NCBI GenBank assembly: GCA_013215385.1
Contig: JABSOY010000006.1
Location: 310,001 to 374,000, forward strand
DNA length: 64,000 nt
Direction: 5' to 3'
Source of the DNA: Colwellia sp.
GTDB taxonomy: Bacteria > Pseudomonadota > Gammaproteobacteria > Enterobacterales > Alteromonadaceae
The translations under genes and the position numbers were made by a program. Within the stretch, counting starts at the first letter, position 1, and each line of letters begins with the position of its first letter. The notes beneath the pieces were generated by a model that searched no databases, had not been told where the DNA came from, and saw only the letters and a program-made list of their open reading frames with translations. Shown piece by piece: positions 57,403 through 64,000 of the stretch.

Positions 57403-58762
57403 ATTTGTCTAACCTGCGATATAACGCACCACGTGTTAAGCCTAAAGCTTTTGCCGCTTGGCTAACATTACCTTTAAAATGATTTAAGGCGCTGGCAATG
57501 GTGATTTCTTCTACTTTTTCTAAATCGAAAGTTTTTGGTGCGTTATCCTCATTATTAACTGATTGTTTGATATTGATAATCGAGCTGATATCTAAACTAT
57601 CAGAGTCAGTTAAAATAACGGCTCGTTCAATGGCATGACATAGCTCTCTAACATTTCCTGGCCAAGAATAACGGCTTAGCTTTTGTATGTCAGATGCATT
57701 AATGACTAACTCTCGATTGTATTTCTGGCAAAAATGTTTGAGATAATAATTAATAAGCAGAGGAATATCGTCTTTACGTTCGCGCAGTGGCGGCAAGCGT
57801 ATTTCAATGGTATTGATCCTGTAAAGTAAGTCTTGCCTAAAACGTCCATTATCAACAGCTGCAAGTAGGTTATCGTTGGTGGCACTGATTAGTCTTATAT
57901 CAATGGCAAATGATTTTACGCCGCCAACCGGTGTTATTTCTCTGTTCTGTAACGCGGTTAATAGTTTTGCTTGCTGATTCAGTGGTAAATTTGCTAATTC
58001 GTCGAGAAATAAACTGCCGCCTCGAGCGAGCTCAAAACGACCGATGCGATCAGACTTTGCATCAGTAAAGGCACCTTTTTTATGACCAAAAAGTTCACTT
58101 TCAAACAATGATTCAGAAATAGCGCCCATATCAACATTAATAAAGGTTTTATTAGCACGTAAACTGGCTTGATGAATAGCTCTGGCGACTAACTCTTTAC
58201 CTGTGCCACTCTCGCCAGTGATGAGAATGTTCGCATCGGTTTTTGCTGCTTTTTCAATGGTAGCGAAAACTTGCTTCATTGCCGAACTTTGGCCAATAAA
58301 AGTTTGGCTTTCCCCATTCATTGCATGGCTTAAACCCCGCGTTTGTCTGGTGAGTTGGTCGACAACCTTTTTGGTGTCTGAATGCTGAAATGCCGCCGCC
58401 ATCGAAGCGAGTAATTGATCGTTTTGCCAAGGTTTCGCAATGAAATCTGAAGCGCCAGCTTTAATAGCATCGACAGCAAGTTTAATATCGCCATAAGCGG
58501 TCATCATGATCACAACGATGCTTGGGTTTATCGATAATATAGTTTTTAACCAGTGAAACCCTTCCTGTCCACTCATGGCATCTTGGGTAAAGTTCATATC
58601 AAGTACGATAACATCAAAATCAAATTGACTGATAAGTGCTGTTATTTGCTGAGGCTCATCGGTTGTTTTTACCAGGCTATAATGTTTTTTAAGTAATAAA
58701 CGAGCAGAGGTTAAAATATCAATATTATCATCTACAACTAATACACGACCAGTCTGTTTCAT
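57392..58762 (-). CDS. Sigma-54-dependent response regulator (NtrC family)
   Basis: 456 residues: receiver (about 6-120, phospho-Asp55 in VIVLDMNF), AAA+ domain (about 150-385, Walker A GESGTGKE at 183-190, Walker B GSLFLDELANLP), and a Fis-type helix-turn-helix at the end (NVSQAAKALGLTRGALYRRL). The sigma-54 loop is GAFTDA (230-235) instead of GAFTGA. It should activate the divergent ABC cassette through the -24/-12 promoter at 58960. First gene of the pair with the kinase. Confidence 0.95.
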   Translation of the reverse strand: MKQTGRVLVVDDNIDILTSARLLLKKHYSLVKTTDEPQQITALISQFDFDVIVLDMNFTQDAMSGQEGFHWLKTILSINPSIVVIMMTAYGDIKLAVDAIKAGASDFIAKPWQNDQLLASMAAAFQHSDTKKVVDQLTRQTRGLSHAMNGESQTFIGQSSAMKQVFATIEKAAKTDANILITGESGTGKELVARAIHQASLRANKTFINVDMGAISESLFESELFGHKKGAFTDAKSDRIGRFELARGGSLFLDELANLPLNQQAKLLTALQNREITPVGGVKSFAIDIRLISATNDNLLAAVDNGRFRQDLLYRINTIEIRLPPLRERKDDIPLLINYYLKHFCQKYNRELVINASDIQKLSRYSWPGNVRELCHAIERAVILTDSDSLDISSIINIKQSVNNEDNAPKTFDLEKVEEITIASALNHFKGNVSQAAKALGLTRGALYRRLDKYEL

Positions 58763-58859
58763 GGTGTTACTTCCATTTTAAGGCGTGGCTTAAAGATTAA
58801 CCTAGCCCGGATTTTCTTTATTTAACCCTACCTGACTCCCCGTTGAATGAAAAGATAAA

Positions 58860-58877
58860 CTGTCCATAAATGGACAG
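58860..58877. promoter_or_regulatory. Likely upstream activator site for the NtrC-type regulator
   Basis: A perfect inverted repeat CTGTCCA-TAAA-TGGACAG, 83 bases upstream of the -24 element of the sigma-54 promoter. A partly similar sequence (CTGTTC, 7 bases, GGACAC) follows at 58882-58900. Distance and symmetry are those of enhancer sites for NtrC proteins. Confidence 0.7.
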
Positions 58878-58959
58878 TGCACTGTTCTACTGGTGGACAC
58901 TTATTTAAATTTAATATTATTATATTTTTTAATTGATTGATATTAAAGGTTATTAATTG

Positions 58960-58975
58960 TGGCATAAGACTTGTA
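58960..58975 (+). promoter_or_regulatory. Sigma-54 promoter of the ABC efflux cassette
   Basis: TGGCAT-AAGAC-TTGTA matches TGGCAC-N5-TTGCA with correct spacing; GG at -24 is intact and the -12 GC reads GT. It lies 70 bases before the first gene of the cassette and points toward it. Confidence 0.72.
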
Positions 58976-59045
58976 ATAACAAAGTTACTTTTGTGAACCA
59001 TAGTAAGGTTCACTGTGAAAATTTATAGGATAATAGGTCGATAAC

Positions 59046-60314
59046 ATGGACAAAAAAATTCAACAGCCCAAGTACAACCAGCTTGCCAAAACTAGCGTGA
59101 TTTTTCTTATTATTGGCATATTCGCTATTTGCGCCTGGATGATAACCACAAAACGCGCCGACGGTAAGGTTCAAAATGTACTGGCAAATACGCTGACTTC
59201 AGCAGAAGTTTTTTCTGGCCATTTTACCGACAAACTTAGGTTAAGAGGCAGTATTAGTCCTCAATCAACTATATATCTTGATGCTATAGCTGGTGGCCGC
59301 ATAGAAGAAAAACTTGTTGAACAAGGGCAATATGTTATTGAAGGTCAACCCTTAGTTCGGTTGTCGAATGTTTCATTACAGTTAGATGTCATGAGCCGTG
59401 AAGCACAAGTAACTGAACAGTTAAATTTTTTGCGTAATACACAAATGGCGATGACAACTAACCGACTTAATCTGCGCAGGGACCTGTTGGAAATAGCGCT
59501 GAAAATTTCGCACCTTAAACGTAAAATCAAACAATTCAAACCTTTGGTCAAGCAAGGGGTGTTGGCTAAAGATAAACTTGAAGTTATTGAATTAGATTTA
59601 ATTTATTACCAACAACGTCAAACGTTAACTAGCCAACGCCAGCAACAAGAAGAAGACATCCGCCAGGTGCAAGTTAAGCAGTTGGAAGAAAGTGCCGTAA
59701 TGCTACAAAAAAACCTATTATTTGCCCGAAATAATCTTAATAACTTGTTGATAAAAGCGCCGGTATCAGGATATTTAAGTGAATTAAATGCCGAGTTAGG
59801 GGAGTCTAAAAGTCAGGGCGCTCGTTTGGGACAAATCGATATTCCAAAGCAATTTAAACTCATGGTTAATGTCGATGAATATTACCTAAACCAGATTAGC
59901 TTAGCGATGAAAGCACAGTTATTTGTTAATGATGAAACTGTTGATATAAAAGTGACAAAGATTGACAGTCGTGTCAGGCAAGCACAATTTAGAATTGAGT
60001 TGGCCTTACCCCCGAGTATTGAGCATATCAAACGAGGGCAAAGTCTTGAGCTTGACCTGATGCTGAGCAAGGGCATGAAAAATTCTTTATTAGTTAAACG
60101 TGGTGCCTTTGTTAATAACACCGGCGGCAACTGGGCTTTTGTGCTAAATGACAATGGCACTACCGCAGAGCGACGTTTAATAAAATTAGGTAAGAAAAAT
60201 AAAAACTATTTTCAAATTATTGAAGGGTTAACTGCTGGCGAAAGAGTGATCACATCAAACTATAACGCTTTTAACCGCGCCGACATTATAAAAATTACAG
60301 GACATAAATCATGA
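59046..60314 (+). CDS. Periplasmic adaptor of the MacB-type efflux cassette (HlyD family)
   Basis: 422 residues: one N-terminal anchor helix (about 17-36), half a biotinyl-lipoyl domain (LDAIAGGRIEEKLVEQGQYV), a long alpha-hairpin (about 110-225, rich in Gln, Leu and Lys), the second half of the lipoyl domain (LLIKAPVSGYLSELNAELGE) and a C-terminal barrel region ending near GLTAGERVI. Joins an inner-membrane transporter to an outer-membrane channel. Overlaps the ATPase gene by 4 bases. No outer-membrane factor gene is visible. Confidence 0.9.
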   Translation: MDKKIQQPKYNQLAKTSVIFLIIGIFAICAWMITTKRADGKVQNVLANTLTSAEVFSGHFTDKLRLRGSISPQSTIYLDAIAGGRIEEKLVEQGQYVIEGQPLVRLSNVSLQLDVMSREAQVTEQLNFLRNTQMAMTTNRLNLRRDLLEIALKISHLKRKIKQFKPLVKQGVLAKDKLEVIELDLIYYQQRQTLTSQRQQQEEDIRQVQVKQLEESAVMLQKNLLFARNNLNNLLIKAPVSGYLSELNAELGESKSQGARLGQIDIPKQFKLMVNVDEYYLNQISLAMKAQLFVNDETVDIKVTKIDSRVRQAQFRIELALPPSIEHIKRGQSLELDLMLSKGMKNSLLVKRGAFVNNTGGNWAFVLNDNGTTAERRLIKLGKKNKNYFQIIEGLTAGERVITSNYNAFNRADIIKITGHKS

Positions 60315-61012
60315 TTAAATTGACTAACGCATCACGACTTTTTCGTACGAAAGACCTTGAAACAACGGCACTCAACAATATTAACTTAACTGTGGAAAAA
60401 GGAGATTTTTTAGCCATCATGGGACCTTCTGGTTGTGGCAAGTCGACCTTACTTTCTATGTTGGGCATGTTGGACTCACCTAACAGTGGCGATTACTTCT
60501 TTGATGAAACCAATATTGCCAAATACAGTGAACGTAAACTGTCAAAATTAAGAAGCTCATCGATAGGTTTTGTTTTTCAAAGTTTTAATTTAATTGACAG
60601 CTTAACTGTTTTTGAAAACGTAGAATTACCGCTTTTATACTTGAAAATATCTGGAGCTGAACGCAAAAAAAGAGTCAGTGAAATTTTGAAAAAAATGGCT
60701 ATAGAACATCGTTCACAGCATTTGCCACAACAGCTTTCTGGCGGACAGCAACAAAGAGTTGCGGTTGCTAGGGCGTTAGTTATCAAGCCAAAAATAATTC
60801 TTGCCGATGAACCAACCGGTAATCTTGATTCTAAAAATGGTGAGGAAGTGATGGGAATGCTCAGATCTTTAAATACTGATGGCACCACGGTAATTATGGT
60901 TACTCACTCTGAGCATGATGCGAAATATGCTAGTCGAGTCATTCGACTTTTTGACGGTCAAATAATCGTAGATCAAGCGAGTGATGTTGTGCGTGAGGTG
61001 CAACATGCTTAA
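60311..61012 (+). CDS. ABC transporter ATPase (MacB/LolD type)
   Basis: 233 residues. Walker [10 protein letters not shown], signature [16 protein letters not shown], Walker [18 protein letters not shown]-loop MVTHSEHD. The [24 protein letters not shown] stretch (seen in part) is typical of the LolD/MacB group. Couples ATP to mechanotransmission by the FtsX-type permease. The adaptor stop overlaps its start, and its stop overlaps the permease start by 8 bases. Confidence 0.94.
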   Translation: MIKLTNASRLFRTKDLETTALNNINLTVEKGDFLAIMGPSGCGKSTLLSMLGMLDSPNSGDYFFDETNIAKYSERKLSKLRSSSIGFVFQSFNLIDSLTVFENVELPLLYLKISGAERKKRVSEILKKMAIEHRSQHLPQQLSGGQQQRVAVARALVIKPKIILADEPTGNLDSKNGEEVMGMLRSLNTDGTTVIMVTHSEHDAKYASRVIRLFDGQIIVDQASDVVREVQHA

Positions 61013-63431
61013 ACATTTACTCACTAGTGCTCTTTTTAGTAATTATATTGTTAGTGCTTTTCGCTCGTTAATACGTCATAAAATGAACCTTGTTTTAACG
61101 GTTATTGGCTTATCCATTGGTTTAGCAGCTGCGTTGATGATCACCCTTTTTACCATCAACGAAAGCTCTTATGATAATTTTCAGCCCGATGCAAGCCGAA
61201 CTTATCGGGTGGTCATGCATCAAAAACTCAGTGGTGACGAATATCCGATGACATCACCTAGGGGTTATCAGTTTTTAACCAAAGTGGCTGGTGTAGCAGA
61301 TGTTTTAAACTTGATCAAAATGCAATTCGTCTGGACAGGGAAGGTAAGTATAGGTGCTGACCATTTTAAGTTAGCAAATATTATTGCGGCGCCAGAAAAT
61401 TTAACTGATTTTATCGCTATTGACGTTTTACAGGGTAACTTGGCAACAGCATTAAGCCAACCCAACAAAATTGCACTATCGTCATCTGAAGCGTTGCGTT
61501 TGTTTGGTACTGAAAATGCGGTTGGCAAAACATTTTTGTTGATTGAAAATAACCAAACTATGGCAGTGAGCGCAGTATTTGCTGATTTTAGTGATAATAG
61601 CCATTATGCAATGAACTCAATCATCTCATCGAAAGGTTTTACCAATATTCTAGGAAAAATATCATACACTTACCTTAAGTTGTCACCAGACGCTGATATT
61701 GAAAATATCGCCGCGCAGACCACTGAAATCTTTAATCGTATTTGGCAAGACGAAAGTAATGAAATTCGCTTTGATTTACAGCCCTTATTAGACATACATC
61801 TTGCCGATAACTTTACCGTTGATATGAAAATAGGGGGCTCAGCGAAAACGGTGATGATCAGTATCGCGTTAAGTCTTTTGTTACTGTTGATATCAAGCTT
61901 TAATTATATAAACATGAGTATTGCCCAGGCAGGCGTTAGGGCAAAAGAAGTCGGTGTTCGTAAGGTACTGGGTGCCAGTAAATTTCAGCTTATTGTACAG
62001 TTCTTAACAGAGTCCGTTGTTATTGCGCTTATTTCTGCTTTATTAGCTTGTGGACTGGTTGAATTGTTGTTGCCTGCTTTTAATCAGTTGGTCGGTCGTG
62101 AACTTGTTATTGGTAATTGGTCACAATATTTGTTTGAAATTATTGTCACTACGGTTGCCATTGGTATCGTTTCCGGCTTATATCCGGCGGTGTTTATTTC
62201 TTCTTTTAGTATTCATCGGGTGCTCAGTGGTGATTTTGGTCGGGGAAAAACGGCAATATTAGTGAGAAAGTCATTGATGATTTTACAATCAGCCTTATCG
62301 GTAAGTTTGATTATTGCCGCAGCCAGTTTATATTTTCAATTGAATTATTTGCAAAATTTGGACGTTAATTACGGGAAAAGTCAACGTCTTCGTGTGCTTG
62401 ATCTTCCTTCAGATTTACTTTACCCGAAAAACAATCAGTCCTTTTATCAAGCGTTATCGACTATTGACGGTGTTATTTCTTCAACAGCGATTGATTTTGA
62501 TTTAACAAAGTCGACCAATGCTGGAGCGTTTGTCTCATCGGTGCCGGGAGTAACAGACTTTAGTCAAACTATGGGTTTTGGTGGCGTTGGTTTTAATGCC
62601 GCACAGGCTTTAGGTTTACAGCTCATTGCTGGACGCGACTTTTCCACTCAATATAAATCTGATTGGTTTAATGAGCAGCAGAAAACCCTTGCCATTATTA
62701 TTCCTGAATCTGTATTAGCGGCTGCGGGTTATCAAAACGCTGAACAAGCTATTGGTCAAATATGGCACTTTGGAGCTGGCGGCTATCAAAACCTGCAAGG
62801 GAAAATCGTTGGTGTCGTTAAAGATGTTAAGATTGGCTCAGCTCGAAGTATCGCTCATCCGGTATTATTTGTTTGTGGTCTAACTATCCCTAGTACAGGT
62901 TCAATCGTTATTGAAGTCGAAGACCAATATTCGTCTGAGATTCAACAAGATATCATTAATCTTGTTAAGCAGCGCTTTAAGATAGATTTGGTCGAAATTG
63001 AATTAGTTAAAGATAATTACCAGCAGCTTTATCAGACAGATAACCAGTTGGTCGATATGGTGGCAATATTTTCTGGCTTGGCTGTTTTGCTGACCTGTGT
63101 AGGTATGTTTGGTTTATCGGCTTTTAACGCCCAGCAGCGTAGTCAAGAAATTGCTATTCGCAAAGTATTAGGTGCTTCAAGGATTTCTTTAATGGCCTTA
63201 TTAACCAGTGAATCTATTGTGCTAATCGCATTGAGTCTATTGATTGCTTTTCCTGTCTCTTATTATTTTATCAATGAATGGTTGAATAATTTTAATGAGC
63301 GGATAGACCAAAGTATCACCATTTATGTCGCTGCAGCTTTTGTTGTTGCACTTGTTACTTGGTTAACTATTGCGATAATTGCCTTAAAAACGGCCAGTGT
63401 TAAACCGTCATTGAGTTTACGTTATGAATAA
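61005..63431 (+). CDS. ABC permease with two FtsX domains
   Basis: 808 residues from ATG 61005 (GAGGTG ribosome site 4 bases upstream; frame from 60981 is inside the ATPase gene). A first membrane helix (about 30-50), a large periplasmic MacB-like domain, three helices with the FtsX motif RAKEVGVRKVLGASKFQLI, a second periplasmic domain, and a final set with RSQEIAIRKVLGASRISLM. Two such units in one chain make it a duplicated, probably monomer-functional permease. With the adaptor and ATPase it should export a peptide, lipoprotein or antibiotic; the substrate is unknown. Confidence 0.92.
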   Translation: MLKHLLTSALFSNYIVSAFRSLIRHKMNLVLTVIGLSIGLAAALMITLFTINESSYDNFQPDASRTYRVVMHQKLSGDEYPMTSPRGYQFLTKVAGVADVLNLIKMQFVWTGKVSIGADHFKLANIIAAPENLTDFIAIDVLQGNLATALSQPNKIALSSSEALRLFGTENAVGKTFLLIENNQTMAVSAVFADFSDNSHYAMNSIISSKGFTNILGKISYTYLKLSPDADIENIAAQTTEIFNRIWQDESNEIRFDLQPLLDIHLADNFTVDMKIGGSAKTVMISIALSLLLLLISSFNYINMSIAQAGVRAKEVGVRKVLGASKFQLIVQFLTESVVIALISALLACGLVELLLPAFNQLVGRELVIGNWSQYLFEIIVTTVAIGIVSGLYPAVFISSFSIHRVLSGDFGRGKTAILVRKSLMILQSALSVSLIIAAASLYFQLNYLQNLDVNYGKSQRLRVLDLPSDLLYPKNNQSFYQALSTIDGVISSTAIDFDLTKSTNAGAFVSSVPGVTDFSQTMGFGGVGFNAAQALGLQLIAGRDFSTQYKSDWFNEQQKTLAIIIPESVLAAAGYQNAEQAIGQIWHFGAGGYQNLQGKIVGVVKDVKIGSARSIAHPVLFVCGLTIPSTGSIVIEVEDQYSSEIQQDIINLVKQRFKIDLVEIELVKDNYQQLYQTDNQLVDMVAIFSGLAVLLTCVGMFGLSAFNAQQRSQEIAIRKVLGASRISLMALLTSESIVLIALSLLIAFPVSYYFINEWLNNFNERIDQSITIYVAAAFVVALVTWLTIAIIALKTASVKPSLSLRYE

Positions 63432-63449
63432 GGTGATTTAACGAACTGA

Positions 63450-63490
63450 ACTATCATCCCTATCCAATAAAATATGGCTGGGGTGATAGT
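63450..63490. terminator. Hairpin after the FtsX-type permease gene
   Basis: An 11-bp stem with one G-T pair (63450-63460 with 63480-63490) separated by 19 bases. It lies 19 bases after the stop and between convergent genes. No direct T-run, so moderate support. Confidence 0.5.
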
Positions 63491-63504
63491 CTACAATGGA
63501 TTAT

Positions 63505-64000
63505 TTATTTTAGCGCCGTGTGCTTTCTTAAATTACCGGCTAAAAGGTCAATGAAGCTCCTGACTTTAGCAGAAGACAATCTGTCTTCCCTATGGACAAT
63601 ATTGATAGGCAGCGGCGGTTCTTCAAAAGCTTCAAGAATGAATTTTAGTTTATTCTGGGCCAGTTCATCGGTAACCTGATACGAAATAATCCGTGCAATG
63701 CCGAAACCGGCAACGGCAGCATTGATCCCTGCTTGATGAGTGGTTACCCGAAGTCTAGACGTTATCCTTTGATTGATAACCTTGCCATTTTCAACAAACT
63801 TCCAATCAGGAGTCAGGCTACCAGCTCTAACGGCTACCAGAGAATGCTGATCGAGTTCTGAGAAATGTTGCGGGATACCATGTTCCTTTAAATAATCAGG
63901 AGAGGCGACTAATGCTAAACGCACTGAACCGACTTTTTTTGCCCGCATTGACGAGTCGGTAAGGTTACCGATGCGCACCCCAACATCATAATCCTCTTCT
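63505..64000 (-). CDS. LysR-family regulator, C-terminal part (cut by window edge)
   Basis: The minus-strand frame is open to the right edge; the visible 164 codons start at EEDYDVGVRIGN and end at the stop at 63505. This is the effector-binding domain of a LysR regulator: SVRLALVASPDYLKEHGIP is the typical start of the second half, and GIARIISYQVTDELAQNKL and PLPINIVH fit the same fold. The helix-turn-helix is outside the window. A GTG at 63976-63978 is not the start because the frame continues with family-like residues upstream. Confidence 0.9.
   Translation of the reverse strand, partial: EEDYDVGVRIGNLTDSSMRAKKVGSVRLALVASPDYLKEHGIPQHFSELDQHSLVAVRAGSLTPDWKFVENGKVINQRITSRLRVTTHQAGINAAVAGFGIARIISYQVTDELAQNKLKFILEAFEEPPLPINIVHREDRLSSAKVRSFIDLLAGNLRKHTALK

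Overview
The window looks like chromosomal DNA of a marine gammaproteobacterium of the order Alteromonadales, most likely Colwelliaceae (Colwellia, Thalassotalea or a relative). This rests on AT-rich composition, on protein sequences close to the gammaproteobacterial type, and on gene orders typical of the group: mlaFEDCB-ibaG-murA divergent from yrbG-kdsD-kdsC-lptCAB-rpoN-hpf-ptsN-rapZ-npr, dksA-gluQ-pcnB-folK-panB-panC, and a caa3-type cytochrome oxidase cluster. The genus is an inference. I saw no rRNA, tRNA, CRISPR array, insertion sequence or prophage; this is mostly core chromosome with small accessory patches.

Layout. 1-1.5 kb: minus-strand mipA-like, DUF3019 and response-regulator genes, the last cut by the window edge. 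1.8-6.1 kb: glutaryl-CoA dehydrogenase, argR, a two-gene unit of a membrane protein and a membrane-tethered XRE regulator, a DUF4136 lipoprotein and a DUF3016 protein. 6.2-8.2 kb: epmB divergent from efp, that is, EF-P and one of its modification enzymes. 8.3-11.7 kb: darP (yjgA), pmbA, mgtE. 11.9-19.8 kb: nitrogen-PTS, sigma-54, LPS-transport and KDO genes on the minus strand. 20.1-24.8 kb: the Mla phospholipid-transport operon, ibaG and murA. 25.5-27.0 kb: an alpha/beta hydrolase and lexA with two SOS boxes. 27.5-36.5 kb: cytochrome c oxidase subunits, copper and haem assembly factors. 36.5-47.9 kb: polysaccharide deacetylase, MATE transporter, nfuA, a TetR/membrane-protein pair, a hydrolase lipoprotein, a DPP-IV-like peptidase, and a YadGH-type ABC exporter joined to a TrmB-like methyltransferase. 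48.1-55.7 kb: panP, then panC, panB, folK, pcnB, gluQ and dksA on the minus strand, with two small ORFs. 56.1-63.4 kb: an NtrC-type two-component system divergent from a fusion-protein/ATPase/FtsX-permease cassette. 63.5-64 kb: a partial LysR regulator.

How the parts connect. RpoN is encoded at 13.8 kb, and a good sigma-54 promoter with an upstream inverted repeat lies between the NtrC-type regulator and the ABC cassette at 58.8-59.0 kb, so that cassette is probably RpoN-dependent and controlled by its neighbour. Two envelope systems stand back to back: Lpt exports LPS and Mla moves phospholipids. Pantothenate synthesis has PanB and PanC plus a PanP-type decarboxylase, which can replace PanD as the beta-alanine source. 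The oxidase cluster carries subunits I, II and III, Cox11, SURF1, Sco, haem O and haem A synthases and one unassigned CxxxC membrane protein. Subunit II carries two C-terminal cytochrome c domains.

No clearly new system is evident. The most interesting points are the twin cytochrome c domains, the CxxxC protein, the TrmB-like paralog in the ABC operon, the tethered XRE pair with an operator-like upstream region, a 31-residue hydrophobic peptide before panP, a probable AUU start for pcnB, and the sigma-54 control region.
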